Assembly: GCF_004116455.1 (NCBI RefSeq)
Contig: NZ_PDJU01000002.1
Span: 124,001-188,000 of the forward strand
Reading direction: 5' to 3'
DNA length: 64,000 nucleotides
Origin: Arcobacter sp. F155
Lineage (GTDB): Bacteria > Campylobacterota > Campylobacteria > Campylobacterales > Arcobacteraceae
Of this stretch, positions 8,152 to 18,512 are shown one piece after another (positions within the stretch are counted from its first letter, which is position 1; every line of letters starts with the position of its first letter). Made by a program: the position numbers and the translations under genes. The notes below the pieces were generated by a model, which had not been told where the DNA came from, did not search any database, and was given only the letters and a program-made list of their open reading frames with translations.

Positions 8152-9012
8152 TTATAAAGTAGCAATTATCTCTTCAACTTTTGATAAGGCATTTTCTAAA
8201 GAGTGTTCTTTTGCTATCTTTCTATTTTGTTTTTTGATTAGTTTTAAATCATTTTTATTTTGAAGTAAAGCCTCTACTTTAAACTGCATACTTCTATCAT
8301 CTGGACTTTCCATCATAGCAAATACATCAACTAACTCTTTAGCAGGATTTGTTGCAGTTACAAAAACAGCACACTTACAATACATAGCTTTTAAAATATT
8401 TGAAGCAAAGTTTTTACTATGAGTAGGTAATATAAAAATATCACTAGCTAAAAATAGTTCATCTTTATTTGGATAGTCTTCTAATAAAAGAATTTTATCT
8501 TCTACATTTATTTTTGATAGTTGAAATCTAAGACTTGTGATTTGCTTTTTATCACTCTCTATTACTGCAATATAGTTGTCACTACTTAACTGCAATACAA
8601 TAGAAATAAACTCTTTCACACCTGAAGTTTTAAAGTTTTTAGCTGTAAAAAAGATAATCTTCTTTTTAGGGTCAATATTTTGCTCTTCACAAAAGGCTTG
8701 TTTAACCTCTTTTGGTTTTTTATATTCAATATTTACACTTGGATATAAGACTTCTACTTTGTCAAGGTTTTCTTGAAAGTTTTTAAGTAACTCATGGTGA
8801 ACAGTTTGAGAGTTTACAAAAACTTTCTTAGCATTCTTAATGTTTTCAATAGCATCGGCATCTAAGTTTCCACTATGAAAATAGATATCTGCAAACTCTT
8901 TATTTCCAAGGACTTTAGAAAAAAGTGATGGCTTTTTTACTTCTTGAATATTCTCTTTTTCAAGAATTTTACTTATAAGAGAATTTCTTGTCTTATAGTT
9001 TATTGTAATCAT
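8152..9012 (-). CDS. Small GT4-like glycosyltransferase of the heptose cluster
   Basis: A 286-residue protein resembling family 4 glycosyltransferases. KKVFVNSQTVHHEL (about 62-75) resembles the end of a GT4 N-terminal domain. The C-terminal domain has KKIIFFTAKNFKTSGVKEFI and DELFLASDIFILPTHSKNFASNILKAM, corresponding to the donor-binding E-x7-E region. The second acidic residue of that region is not obvious. It is shorter than usual (about 350-380 residues), mainly in the N-terminal half. It is the last gene of the gmhA-hldE-hldD group, so an LPS-core sugar is the likely substrate, but the donor cannot be read from sequence. Confidence 0.75.
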   Translation of the reverse strand: MITINYKTRNSLISKILEKENIQEVKKPSLFSKVLGNKEFADIYFHSGNLDADAIENIKNAKKVFVNSQTVHHELLKNFQENLDKVEVLYPSVNIEYKKPKEVKQAFCEEQNIDPKKKIIFFTAKNFKTSGVKEFISIVLQLSSDNYIAVIESDKKQITSLRFQLSKINVEDKILLLEDYPNKDELFLASDIFILPTHSKNFASNILKAMYCKCAVFVTATNPAKELVDVFAMMESPDDRSMQFKVEALLQNKNDLKLIKKQNRKIAKEHSLENALSKVEEIIATL

Positions 9013-9579
9013 TTATGATAACTCATTATCTATTATTTGGCAAATTGTATGACCAAAAAGAATATGCATTTCTTGGATTCTTGGAGTATCATCTGAGGGA
9101 ACAACTAAATTTACATCACAATAGTCGTTCATAGCTCCACCATCTCTTCCACTCATTCCAACAATTTTACAACCAATTTCTTGCCCTACTTTAAATGCAT
9201 TTATAACATTCTTAGAGTTTCCAGAAGTAGAGATACCAAAAAGTAAATCTCCCTTTTGTGCTAAAGCTTCTACTTGTCTATCAAAAACTCTATCATAACC
9301 ATAGTCATTTCCAATAGCAGTAAGTGCTGAAGTATCAGTTGTAAGTGCAATACCAGGAAGCCCACGTCTTTCTGTTTTGTATCTTCCTGTTAATTCTGCT
9401 GCAATGTGTTGTGCATCTGCTGCACTTCCACCATTTCCAAAGAATAAAACTTTATTTCCATTTTTAAGTGTTTCAACGATAAGAGCTGAAGCCTTTTGTA
9501 ATGGCTCAGTCATACTCTCTTTAACTTTTAAAATAGTTTCTAAATGAGCTTCAAATTCATTTTCAATTACATTTTTCAC
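9013..9579 (-). CDS. gmhA: Sedoheptulose-7-phosphate isomerase
   Basis: A 188-residue SIS-domain enzyme that converts sedoheptulose 7-phosphate to D-glycero-D-manno-heptose 7-phosphate, the first step of LPS heptose synthesis. [17 protein letters not shown] (about 47-63), [11 protein letters not shown] and the C-terminal [13 protein letters not shown] are characteristic; the histidines and glutamate bind zinc in the family. The start is GTG at 9579, read from the sequence, with AAGGAG eight bases upstream. It lies directly after hldE. Confidence 0.95.
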   Translation of the reverse strand: MKNVIENEFEAHLETILKVKESMTEPLQKASALIVETLKNGNKVLFFGNGGSAADAQHIAAELTGRYKTERRGLPGIALTTDTSALTAIGNDYGYDRVFDRQVEALAQKGDLLFGISTSGNSKNVINAFKVGQEIGCKIVGMSGRDGGAMNDYCDVNLVVPSDDTPRIQEMHILFGHTICQIIDNELS

Positions 9580-11019
9580 TTAATTTGCTCCTTGGATTTT
9601 TTCTATTGTTTTTGTAGTACTTTTTCCATCAACAAACTCAACTAGTTTTGTTTGTTTCGCAATATCACTTCCTACTACTTCTTTACCTTCGTAATCAGCA
9701 CCCTTAACTAAAATATCAGGCTCAACTTCTTTTATAAGCTCATAAGGAGTATCTTCATCAAAGATAACAACATAATCAATACACTCTAAAGCTGAAAGAA
9801 TATATGCTCTATCTTCTTCGTTGTTTATAGGTCTACTTTCACCTTTAAGCCTTTTCACACTCGCATCTGAATTAAGTCCTAAAATTAAAACATCTCCAAA
9901 AGATTTTGCCACATTTAAATAACTTACATGACCTCTATGTAAAATATCAAAGCAACCATTTGTAAATACTACTTTTTTACCCTGAACTTTTAACCTTGCA
10001 GATATTTTTGCTATATCTTCTTTTGATTTTATATGAAGTTCAATTGAACTTTTATGTAAACTTGCTTGATACTCTTCAATTTCATCTAAAGTAGCAGTTG
10101 CACTTCCTATCTTACCAACTACAACTCCAGCAGCTAAGTTTGCAAACTCTAAACAAGTCTCTATATCACAATCTAAACTTAGGGCAAAACCTAATGAAGC
10201 AAGAACTGTATCCCCTGCTCCTGTTACATCATAAACTTCCCTTGCAACTGTTGGTTTTACTATTACCTCATCATTGTTTAATATGGCAATTCCATTTTCA
10301 CTAAGAGTTATAAGTGAAACTCCAAGGTTTGCATCAGCTTTTAGTTTTTCAAGTGCTTTTCTTAAAGTATCATCATTTTGAATCTCAATACCAGAAGCTA
10401 GTTGTGCTTCTTTTTTATTTGGAGTTAAAAGATATGCTCCCTTGTATTTAGAGAAATCACTTCCTTTTGGATCTACTAAAACTTTTTTATTATATTTATT
10501 TGCATAAGGAATGATTTTTTCTAAAAGCTCACGTGTTAGAACTCCCTTATTATAATCAGATAATAAAATTGTATCATAGCTAGTAATCTTCTCTTGTAAC
10601 TTGTCAAAAATAGCTTTTGCACTTGTTGCAGAAATAGAGTTTTTACTCTCTTTATCATATCTTACAACTTGAGAATGAGAAGCCATAAGTCTTGTTTTTC
10701 TTGAAGTTTTTCTTCCAGTTTGTTCGACTAAAAAAGATTTTACCCCTTGTTTATCAAGCATTGATTTCACTTCATGTCCTGCTTCATCATCACCAATAAC
10801 AGACATAACAGAAACTTCACTTCCAAGTGCTACAAGATTACTAATAACATTTCCTGCCCCACCTAAAACTTTTGTCTCTTTTTTGATATCAACTACTTGA
10901 ACAGGAGCTTCAGGAGATATTCTATCGCAAGAGCCCCAAAGGTACTCATCAATCATCAAATCACCAATTACTAATATCTTTGGCAAATAGTTTGAAGCTA
11001 GTTTTTGAATATTTTCCAA
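9580..11019 (-). CDS. hldE: Bifunctional heptose-7-phosphate kinase / heptose-1-phosphate adenylyltransferase
   Basis: A 479-residue fusion. The N-terminal ribokinase-fold domain (about 1-325) carries GGAGNV near 53 and the GAGDT catalytic motif in VYDVTGAGDTVLA. The C-terminal nucleotidyltransferase domain (about 345-479) carries VFTNGCFDILHRGHVSYL with the HxGH motif. Together they phosphorylate heptose 7-phosphate at C1 and, after a phosphatase step, make ADP-heptose. The intervening phosphatase GmhB is not in this window. The start is TTG at 11019, with AAAGG seven bases upstream. It lies between hldD and gmhA. Confidence 0.96.
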   Translation of the reverse strand: MENIQKLASNYLPKILVIGDLMIDEYLWGSCDRISPEAPVQVVDIKKETKVLGGAGNVISNLVALGSEVSVMSVIGDDEAGHEVKSMLDKQGVKSFLVEQTGRKTSRKTRLMASHSQVVRYDKESKNSISATSAKAIFDKLQEKITSYDTILLSDYNKGVLTRELLEKIIPYANKYNKKVLVDPKGSDFSKYKGAYLLTPNKKEAQLASGIEIQNDDTLRKALEKLKADANLGVSLITLSENGIAILNNDEVIVKPTVAREVYDVTGAGDTVLASLGFALSLDCDIETCLEFANLAAGVVVGKIGSATATLDEIEEYQASLHKSSIELHIKSKEDIAKISARLKVQGKKVVFTNGCFDILHRGHVSYLNVAKSFGDVLILGLNSDASVKRLKGESRPINNEEDRAYILSALECIDYVVIFDEDTPYELIKEVEPDILVKGADYEGKEVVGSDIAKQTKLVEFVDGKSTTKTIEKIQGAN

Positions 11020-11022
11020 TGA

Positions 11023-12036
11023 TTAACCTTTTTTTACTTCTGTTTCAAACAGTCTTTTTATCTCTGGAAGGTAAGCTTTAATTCCTTCTTCCATAGAAAA
11101 TCTTGGCTCATAGTCTAAGTTTTCTTTTGTTGACTTAATATTTGCTTCAGTAAAGAATTGATAAGAACCTACAAATGGATTTGGGATATACTCTTTGCCA
11201 TTGTCAATTTCTAACTCTTTTTGTAAAATATTTACAATATCTTCAAAGCTTCTTGCACATCCAGTACCTACATTGTAAACACCACTTTGTTTTGCAGCAC
11301 AAGCTTTTATGTTTGCTTGAACGATATCTTCAATGTAAATAAAGTCTCTTAAGATTTTATCACTGCCTTCAAATAACTTTGGTGTTTGTCCATTTAAAAT
11401 TTGATGTCCAAACTGAACTACCATAGAAGCAGTTTTGTTTTTGAAAAATTCTCTTGGACCATATACATTAAAATATTTTAGTCCTACAATTGAGATATCT
11501 ACACCTTTTTTGATATATTTGTATGAGATGTTATCCATCATAACTTTTGAGAAACCATAGGCATTGTTTGGTTGCTCAAATCCAACTTCAAATCTATCGC
11601 TATCTCCATATGTTGCAGCTGAACTTGCATAAATCATATTTGCACCATGAGCAATTGCAATTTTTAATAAATCTTCATAGGCATTTACATTTGTTTGTAC
11701 CATTAGGTCTTGTTCTTGAACAGTTGTATCAGAGATTGCTGCTTGATGGAAGATATAGTCAAGGTTGAAGTTTCTTTCAAGCTCTTTTAGTAATTCTTTA
11801 TCATTTATATCACCACTTATTACTTGTCCATTAAACCCTAAAAGGTTTTTAAAGTGTCCAAAGCTTTTTAGGTTTCCATTTGAAAAAGTCTCTCCACTTC
11901 TAAAGCAATCTAAGGCAATAATTTCTGCATCTGGGTAGTTTTCTTGAAAGTAGAAGCATAGGCTTGAACCAATAAAACCTGCTGCTCCTGTGATAAGTAT
12001 TGTTTTGTTATTAAAATCTATATTTGTATATTTCAT
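11023..12036 (-). CDS. hldD: ADP-L-glycero-D-manno-heptose 6-epimerase
   Basis: A 337-residue extended SDR enzyme that epimerises ADP-D,D-heptose to ADP-L,D-heptose. The NADP motif is GAAGFIGSS near 17-25. YASSAATYGD and the catalytic YGFSK motif follow. YFNVYGPRE and the DFIYIEDIV segment are typical of HldD. It is the first gene of the heptose group, with a -10-like element about 35 bases upstream of the ATG. Only three bases separate it from hldE. Confidence 0.94.
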   Translation of the reverse strand: MKYTNIDFNNKTILITGAAGFIGSSLCFYFQENYPDAEIIALDCFRSGETFSNGNLKSFGHFKNLLGFNGQVISGDINDKELLKELERNFNLDYIFHQAAISDTTVQEQDLMVQTNVNAYEDLLKIAIAHGANMIYASSAATYGDSDRFEVGFEQPNNAYGFSKVMMDNISYKYIKKGVDISIVGLKYFNVYGPREFFKNKTASMVVQFGHQILNGQTPKLFEGSDKILRDFIYIEDIVQANIKACAAKQSGVYNVGTGCARSFEDIVNILQKELEIDNGKEYIPNPFVGSYQFFTEANIKSTKENLDYEPRFSMEEGIKAYLPEIKRLFETEVKKG

Positions 12037-12068
12037 AATAGTATTCTCTCTTTAATTTAAAAGATACT

Positions 12069-12074
12069 ATTTTA
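12069..12074 (-). promoter_or_regulatory. Possible -10 box for the hldD operon
   Basis: TAAAAT on the minus strand in the 62-base gap between pglF and hldD, about 35 bases from the hldD ATG. The gap holds no obvious terminator, so the heptose genes may also be read from the upstream glycan locus. Confidence 0.3.
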
Positions 12075-12098
12075 GCAAAAATTTAATTAGATTCTAAA

Positions 12099-13826
12099 TT
12101 AGTTTAATTTATGGTCAAACTCTGGTACTATCTCTTTTAGTTTTGCTATTTTATCTTCACAAACTAAAAGCTCTTCTATATCTTTGTTTAGTCTATTTAT
12201 ATCATATTTAGTAGGACTTGCTACTGTGATTGATTCATATTGTGTTTTCATATCACTATCATTGATTAAAAGCTCTTCATAAAGCTTTTCACCAGGTCTT
12301 AAACCACAATACTCAATTTCAATCTCATTTCTTCCACTTAACTCAATCATATTTTTAGCTAAATCTACAATCTTGATTGGTTCCCCCATGTCAAGAATAA
12401 ATATCTCTCCACCTTTTCCTATACTAGCTGCTTGAAGTACAAGTTCACAGGCTTCTGGAATAAGCATAAAATATCTTGTAATATCTGGGTGAGTTACTGT
12501 TATTGGTCCACCTTTTTCAATTTGTGATTTAAACTTAGGAATAACACTTCCACTACTTCCTAAAACATTTCCAAATCTTACAGCTACTATTTCTGTGTTT
12601 TTATCTGTATTGATATTTTGAGCATATAGTTCACAAATACGCTTTGTAGTACCCATCACATTTGTAGGTCTTACTGCTTTATCTGTAGAAATAAGTACAA
12701 ACTTTTCAGCTTTGTATTTAATAGCAAGGTCAATACAGTTTTTTGTACCCATAATATTATTTGAAATACCTTCTAAAATATTTCCTTCTACAAGTGGTAC
12801 ATGTTTATAAGCTGCCGCATGAATAACAATGTCAGGTTTATATTTTTTAAAAGTCTCTTCTATAAAGCCAAAATTTCTAACTGTTTGCATAACTGGAACT
12901 ACTATTTCAGAGTTTAACTCATCAGTAATGCTGTAAAGATTAAACTCACTATGGTCAACTAAGATAAGTTGTTTAGCTCCAAACTTCTTACACTGCCTAC
13001 TAATCTCACTACCAATACTTCCACCAGAACCAGTAATAAGTACAATTTTGTCTTTAATAAAGTTTTCAATTCTTTGTTTGTCTAAATCTTTTGGATGCCG
13101 TGCTAATAAATCCTCAACAGAGATATCTTTTAACTGTGTTGAAAAATCTTTATCTCTCAAAATCTCTTCTAAAGAAGGAAGAATTTGTATCTCTGTAAAA
13201 TACTCTTTTAACTCTTTATAAACAGAGTTTATCTGCTCTTGAGTTGCACTTGGCATAGCAATTACAAGAAGGTCGTATTTTTTAGCTTTTTCTTTAAAAT
13301 TCTCTTTTGAAAGAATTCTTATACCATCAATACTTCTACCTTGAATAATCTTATCATCATCAATAAAATATCTTACTTTATATTTACTAGGTCTAAACTC
13401 TTCTTCAAGCTTCATCCCAGCTTTTCCAGCACCATAGATTACTACTCTTTTTGTCTTTTGAACTTTACTTCTATTTACTACAAAATAGTATGAGTACATT
13501 AAAAGGTTTGCAGAAAAGACAAATAAGAAAAGTTCTGAAGCAAGAAGTGCAAATCTAACTTCTCCATGAAAATATGGTGCATATAAAAAGAAAGGAGTGA
13601 TATAAACTATACTTTTTAAGATGAATGTCTTTTGTGTTGCCTTACTCCAAGAAAGAGAAAAATCTTTAAAAAGAATAAGTGATGAAATCATTCTTAAAAC
13701 TATAATAGTTAAAACAACAAACCAATCAAAAGACTTATGAAATATAAAAAAAGTCCATGCAAAAGAAAATATAGTAAGAGAAATAATAACTAGAAAGTTT
13801 AAAATTCGTTTATCAATGTGAAACAT
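12099..13826 (-). CDS. pglF: UDP-GlcNAc 4,6-dehydratase, membrane-anchored (PglF-like)
   Basis: A 575-residue protein with about four N-terminal membrane spans (to residue 116), a first Rossmann domain (GAGKAG at 132-137) and a catalytic SDR domain (TGSGGSIG at 265-272). The active-site segment STDKAVRPTNVMGTTKR has Thr381, Asp382, Lys383 and Met391 in place of the usual SDR tyrosine, plus Lys395. That arrangement is typical of PglF/WbpM-type dehydratases that make UDP-4-keto-6-deoxy-GlcNAc. It abuts pglE and is the first enzymatic step of the bacillosamine-like pathway, although last in transcription order. Confidence 0.93.
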   Translation of the reverse strand: MFHIDKRILNFLVIISLTIFSFAWTFFIFHKSFDWFVVLTIIVLRMISSLILFKDFSLSWSKATQKTFILKSIVYITPFFLYAPYFHGEVRFALLASELFLFVFSANLLMYSYYFVVNRSKVQKTKRVVIYGAGKAGMKLEEEFRPSKYKVRYFIDDDKIIQGRSIDGIRILSKENFKEKAKKYDLLVIAMPSATQEQINSVYKELKEYFTEIQILPSLEEILRDKDFSTQLKDISVEDLLARHPKDLDKQRIENFIKDKIVLITGSGGSIGSEISRQCKKFGAKQLILVDHSEFNLYSITDELNSEIVVPVMQTVRNFGFIEETFKKYKPDIVIHAAAYKHVPLVEGNILEGISNNIMGTKNCIDLAIKYKAEKFVLISTDKAVRPTNVMGTTKRICELYAQNINTDKNTEIVAVRFGNVLGSSGSVIPKFKSQIEKGGPITVTHPDITRYFMLIPEACELVLQAASIGKGGEIFILDMGEPIKIVDLAKNMIELSGRNEIEIEYCGLRPGEKLYEELLINDSDMKTQYESITVASPTKYDINRLNKDIEELLVCEDKIAKLKEIVPEFDHKLN

Positions 13827-14936
<1,110 letters not shown>

Positions 14937-14953
14937 CTATAACTTTCCTAATT

Positions 14954-15391
14954 CTATTTATCTTTGGGAACATAAAGTTCCGCTTCTCCATCTATTACTA
15001 TTTTATTTTTTACTTTACAAGTTGTTCTAAAAAATACTCTTCTTTTATCTAAATCTACTTTTGTAACTGTTGCGGTTGCTACAACTGTATCTCCAAGATA
15101 CACAGGTCTTTTAAATTGTAAACTTTGAGCAACATATACACACCCCTTACCTGGTATTTTTGTACCAAAAAGTGCTGAAAAATATGATGCAGACATCATC
15201 CCATGGGCTATTCGTTTTTTAAATCTTGAGTCTTGAGCATACTCATCATCCATATGCACAGGATTTCTATCTCCAGATATTCCTGCAAATGCTTTTACAT
15301 CTGCATCTGTTATAGTTTGGCTATAACTTACTTCCATTCCCTGTTGTATCTCATCAATGGGTACTTGATTAAAAACTAAAGAGCTAGACAT
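14954..15391 (-). CDS. MaoC-type (R)-specific enoyl-CoA hydratase inside the bacillosamine genes
   Basis: A 145-residue single hot-dog-fold protein. The hydratase-2 motif is seen in AFAGISGDRNPVHMDDEYA, with Asp41 and His46 as the catalytic pair; FKKRIAHGMM follows. PhaJ/MaoC enzymes hydrate crotonyl-CoA to (R)-3-hydroxybutyryl-CoA in the cytoplasm. The gene is fused by overlap (TAATG) to pglD and lies just before pglE, an odd place for a fatty-acid enzyme. The inference is that it supplies a 3-hydroxyacyl-CoA to the neighbouring N-acyltransferase. The length is normal and both catalytic residues are intact. Confidence 0.88.
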   Translation of the reverse strand: MSSSLVFNQVPIDEIQQGMEVSYSQTITDADVKAFAGISGDRNPVHMDDEYAQDSRFKKRIAHGMMSASYFSALFGTKIPGKGCVYVAQSLQFKRPVYLGDTVVATATVTKVDLDKRRVFFRTTCKVKNKIVIDGEAELYVPKDK

Positions 15392-16050
15392 TATGTTCTC
15401 CTCTTTATATTTTCTTTGGTAAATTCAATAGCAGGGTTACCAAATACAGTCATACCATCTGGTACACTTTTTGTCACAACAGCACCTGCAGCTACTACTG
15501 CACCTTTACCTATTCTCAAAGGTCGATTAGGTTTTCCTTGGTGGATAATAGCACCTGTTCCTATATAAGCATGGTCACCTACATGAACATTTCCATTACA
15601 CTTTACAGCTGGTGCAAAAGTAACATAGTCGCCTATTACACAATCATGGGCTACATAGCTATAGATATTTGCTTGAAAACTCTTACCAATAGTTATGTCA
15701 GAAGTGAGTGTAACAAAAGGACAAAGTATAGAACCTTCACCCATTTTTTCATCTTCTAACACAACACAGTTTGAAGCTTTTACATCAAAAATTTCAATGC
15801 CTTTTTCAAGACACTTTACAGTAAGTTTCTCTCTAATCTTACTGTTTGCTATAGCTATCGTAACTCTTTTTTTACCATTATGATTTACAAACTGCTCAAA
15901 ATTTAAAATATCACATCCTAAGAGTTTATTTGGAACATTACCATCATCTACAAAAACAATCTTAGATTCAACTCCAAACTGTTCTTTGACCAATGGTAAA
16001 ACTTCTTTTCCAAAACCACTTGCCCCATAAATACCATAAACATTATTCAT
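15391..16050 (-). CDS. pglD: UDP-4-amino-sugar N-acyltransferase (PglD/NeuD family)
   Basis: A 219-residue protein with an N-terminal Rossmann-like domain (IYGASGFGKEVLPLV) and a left-handed beta-helix of hexapeptide repeats from about residue 90. The proposed catalytic base is the histidine in SYVAHDCVIGDYVTFAP. The C-terminus VVTKSVPDGMTVFGNPA is typical. PglD acetylates the C4 amine of UDP-bacillosamine precursors using acetyl-CoA. With a MaoC hydratase overlapping its 3' end, a longer acyl donor is possible. The ATG overlaps the stop of the broken pglD copy upstream (ATGA). Confidence 0.88.
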   Translation of the reverse strand: MNNVYGIYGASGFGKEVLPLVKEQFGVESKIVFVDDGNVPNKLLGCDILNFEQFVNHNGKKRVTIAIANSKIREKLTVKCLEKGIEIFDVKASNCVVLEDEKMGEGSILCPFVTLTSDITIGKSFQANIYSYVAHDCVIGDYVTFAPAVKCNGNVHVGDHAYIGTGAIIHQGKPNRPLRIGKGAVVAAGAVVTKSVPDGMTVFGNPAIEFTKENIKRRT

Positions 16051-16697
16051 GAAGGTTTCCTTGAAGTTGGAAAATAAAAACTACTATTTATCCCCCTCTT
16101 ATTTAAAGCTGAAGGTAACAACCGTACTTGAACGCCCACAACTTTTTGATTATCATCAATATTTCGTACAACCATACATTCACCTCCTACTATTGCATTT
16201 TTCCTATTATTATACCTTGTATCACATTAGAACAATTTCCAATATCAGTAAATTCACCCACTTTTACATCTTCTGTAAGTGCTACTTTTGGGAAGATATG
16301 CACAAAGTTTTCTATCGCACGTTCATGTTTTACTACACAAAAGGTATTGAGTATCACACCCTCACATATGACAACTTTTGCATTTACTACTACATTTGGC
16401 ATCACAAGTTCCCTTGCCAATAGTAGCACTTGGAAATATTATGACACTTGGGTGTATCAAACTAACTATCTCAAAGCCATTACTTTGAACTTTTTCATAT
16501 AATTTTGCTCGTATAGCATTACTACATATAGCAAAGGTCATGTAAATACCGTTGGTTCTTTTTATATCATCAAATGATGGATATTCGTTTTCCTCATCAT
16601 CTACAAATATAATATCATCATACCCACAAGATGAAGCTATATCAGCTGATACAAGCCTTTGACTACTTGTACCATAAATATAGATACTTTTACCCAT
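16047..16697 (-). pseudogene. Second PglD/NeuD-like acyltransferase, broken by two frameshifts
   Basis: Three reading frames together restore one PglD-like protein of about 217 residues. The N-terminal part ([16 protein letters not shown]) runs from the ATG at 16697 to about 16,410. After a shift the frame continues as VMPNVVVNAKVVICEG and VKHERAIENFVHIFPK, with the family histidine, to about 16,200. A five-base A run at 16,198-16,202 then needs one more base to continue as NAIVGGECMVVRNIDDNQKV. That last frame ends at a stop overlapping the intact pglD start. The ATG also overlaps the pglC stop (ATGA), so it was once a coupled operon gene. Sequencing error remains possible, though two independent shifts make decay more likely. 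Confidence 0.8.
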
Positions 16698-17290
16698 CAC
16701 TTACTTCCCGTAAACTTTTCCATAGTAACACTACTTGAAGAGCTTATATCACTTCTTTTTACTACTTTTAAAAATGTCATCCAAAGTATCTTCATATCTA
16801 AAGCAAAGGATTGATTTTCCACATACCATACATCATAGTCAAACTTTTGCTCCCAAGATATAGCATTTCGTCCATTTACTTGAGCCCATCCTGTAATACC
16901 TGGCTTTACATCATGTCTTCTTTTTTGAGTTTCATTGTATAGATCAAGATATTCTATAAGAAGTGGTCTAGGACCCACGAAGCTCATCTCTCCTTTTATC
17001 ACATTGAAAAGTTGTGGAAGTTCATCCAAGCTTGTACTTCTTATAAACTTTCCTATACCTACAAGTCTTTTTTCATCGGGAAGAAGATTTCCATCTTCAT
17101 CTTTATCATTTGTCATAGTTCTGAACTTATATATACCAAATATCTTTTCTTTATAGCCTGGTCTCTTTTGTCTAAATAAAATTGGTCTACCCATTTTTAA
17201 TAAAATTAATATGCTAACTACTATATAAATAGGAGAAAATAGTATTATTAAAAAAAGTGCTAAAAGTTTATCAAATATTGATTTAAGCAT
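16697..17290 (-). CDS. pglC: Initiating phosphoglycosyl transferase (PglC-like)
   Basis: A 197-residue small-type polyprenyl-phosphate sugar-1-phosphate transferase. It has one N-terminal re-entrant hydrophobic helix (about 8-30) and the catalytic domain with [28 protein letters not shown] (the Asp-Glu dyad) and GPRPLL, then [15 protein letters not shown]. It would move a 6-deoxy-diaminosugar phosphate onto undecaprenyl phosphate and so start the repeat unit at the inner membrane. The following pglD, pglE and pglF genes support a diacetylbacillosamine-like donor. It overlaps the upstream glycosyltransferase by eight bases. Confidence 0.93.
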   Translation of the reverse strand: MLKSIFDKLLALFLIILFSPIYIVVSILILLKMGRPILFRQKRPGYKEKIFGIYKFRTMTNDKDEDGNLLPDEKRLVGIGKFIRSTSLDELPQLFNVIKGEMSFVGPRPLLIEYLDLYNETQKRRHDVKPGITGWAQVNGRNAISWEQKFDYDVWYVENQSFALDMKILWMTFLKVVKRSDISSSSSVTMEKFTGSK

Positions 17291-18512
17291 TTGAAACCTC
17301 TTTAATTAATTCAATATAGCGTTCAGCTAATTTCTCTCTATCAAACTTTTCTTTTACATACTTGTAACCATTTTCTCCAAAATCTTTTAGTTCTGTATCA
17401 CTCATACTTAAAAACTTATCAACTACTTTTTTAAACTCTTCTAAGTTTTCAGGTTCTGCATAGAGCCCACACTTTGCTTCATTTATTAAATCTCTTGTTA
17501 TACCATCTATAGTTACAAATACTGGCTTTCTACAGCTCATATAGTCAAATACCTTATTGGGGTATACTGTCTTAAAAGTATCAGTCTTCTTGAGTATTGC
17601 CATACATAAATCACTTGAATTTATATAGTCCACTACTTCATGCTTAGGTACTGAGTCTATAAACTCTATGTTTTTAAGATTATACTCACTAGCTTTTTGT
17701 TTTAAAAGCTTTTTTTGCATACCATCACCAATAAGTACAAAGTGAATATTATCATATTCTTTAAAAGCCTTTGCAGCTTCTACTACTTGTATAAGGTCAT
17801 TTGCTACACCATGGGCTCCAAGATAAGTAAATACTTTTTTGTCACCCCAACCAAATTTTTTTCTTAATTCACTTCCTTTATGCTCTTCCCCCATTATAGA
17901 AAAATCAGCACCATTTGTAATAATCTCTATTTTATCTATAAACTCTGGATATCTTTTTTCTATATTTTCTTTAAAAGCAGGTGTGAGTACAACTATTTTT
18001 TTACTATATTTATAAAGTCTATGCTCTAACCAATATAAAATTTTTAATAAAATCTTATTATTTAATACACCAGTTGCTACAGCTGATTCTGGCCACAAGT
18101 CTCTTACTTCAAAGATAAAGGGTACTCTTTTTAGTTTCGAAACTATTATTGCACTAATCCCTACAAAAATAGAAGGTGAAGTTACAATATACACATCAGG
18201 TTTTTTTAGAAACAGTGCTTTTATAAGTGAAGAGAAGGTATATGAAAGATACCCTATCACTCGACCTACAAAGTTACTATTGTACCCAGAATAAGTCCAA
18301 GTACGATATAAAGTAATATTATTCTCTATTTTTTCAGTATTTGACCAAGTATTTGAAAGTATCTTTTTTCCTGTGGCATAGTGAATATTCCCAGCTATAA
18401 CATTTGTTTTAAACCCTGCCTTTTTACTAAAAAAAGATGTAAATTCATTCCATCTTGAACCACCTGGGTCATTCTTCCCTAAAAAATATTGATGAAAAAG
18501 TGTTATTCGCAT
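17283..18512 (-). CDS. GT4 glycosyltransferase (WbuB-like)
   Basis: A 409-residue family 4 transferase with the subfamily-typical start [11 protein letters not shown] and [20 protein letters not shown] in the first domain, and an E-x7-E-like region near [12 protein letters not shown] in the second. WbuB-type enzymes add the second sugar, often an N-acetylfucosamine or similar, to an undecaprenyl-linked amino sugar. Its place just before pglC fits an early assembly step at the cytoplasmic face. The donor is not readable from sequence. It overlaps the heparinase-like gene by ten bases. Confidence 0.87.
   Translation of the reverse strand: MRITLFHQYFLGKNDPGGSRWNEFTSFFSKKAGFKTNVIAGNIHYATGKKILSNTWSNTEKIENNITLYRTWTYSGYNSNFVGRVIGYLSYTFSSLIKALFLKKPDVYIVTSPSIFVGISAIIVSKLKRVPFIFEVRDLWPESAVATGVLNNKILLKILYWLEHRLYKYSKKIVVLTPAFKENIEKRYPEFIDKIEIITNGADFSIMGEEHKGSELRKKFGWGDKKVFTYLGAHGVANDLIQVVEAAKAFKEYDNIHFVLIGDGMQKKLLKQKASEYNLKNIEFIDSVPKHEVVDYINSSDLCMAILKKTDTFKTVYPNKVFDYMSCRKPVFVTIDGITRDLINEAKCGLYAEPENLEEFKKVVDKFLSMSDTELKDFGENGYKYVKEKFDREKLAERYIELIKEVSNA

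Noticed and set aside
16049-16502. Two overlapping plus-strand open frames of 124 codons
   Set aside because: They lie antisense to the broken pglD copy, whose minus-strand frames match a known family, and they have no recognisable content or ribosome site.
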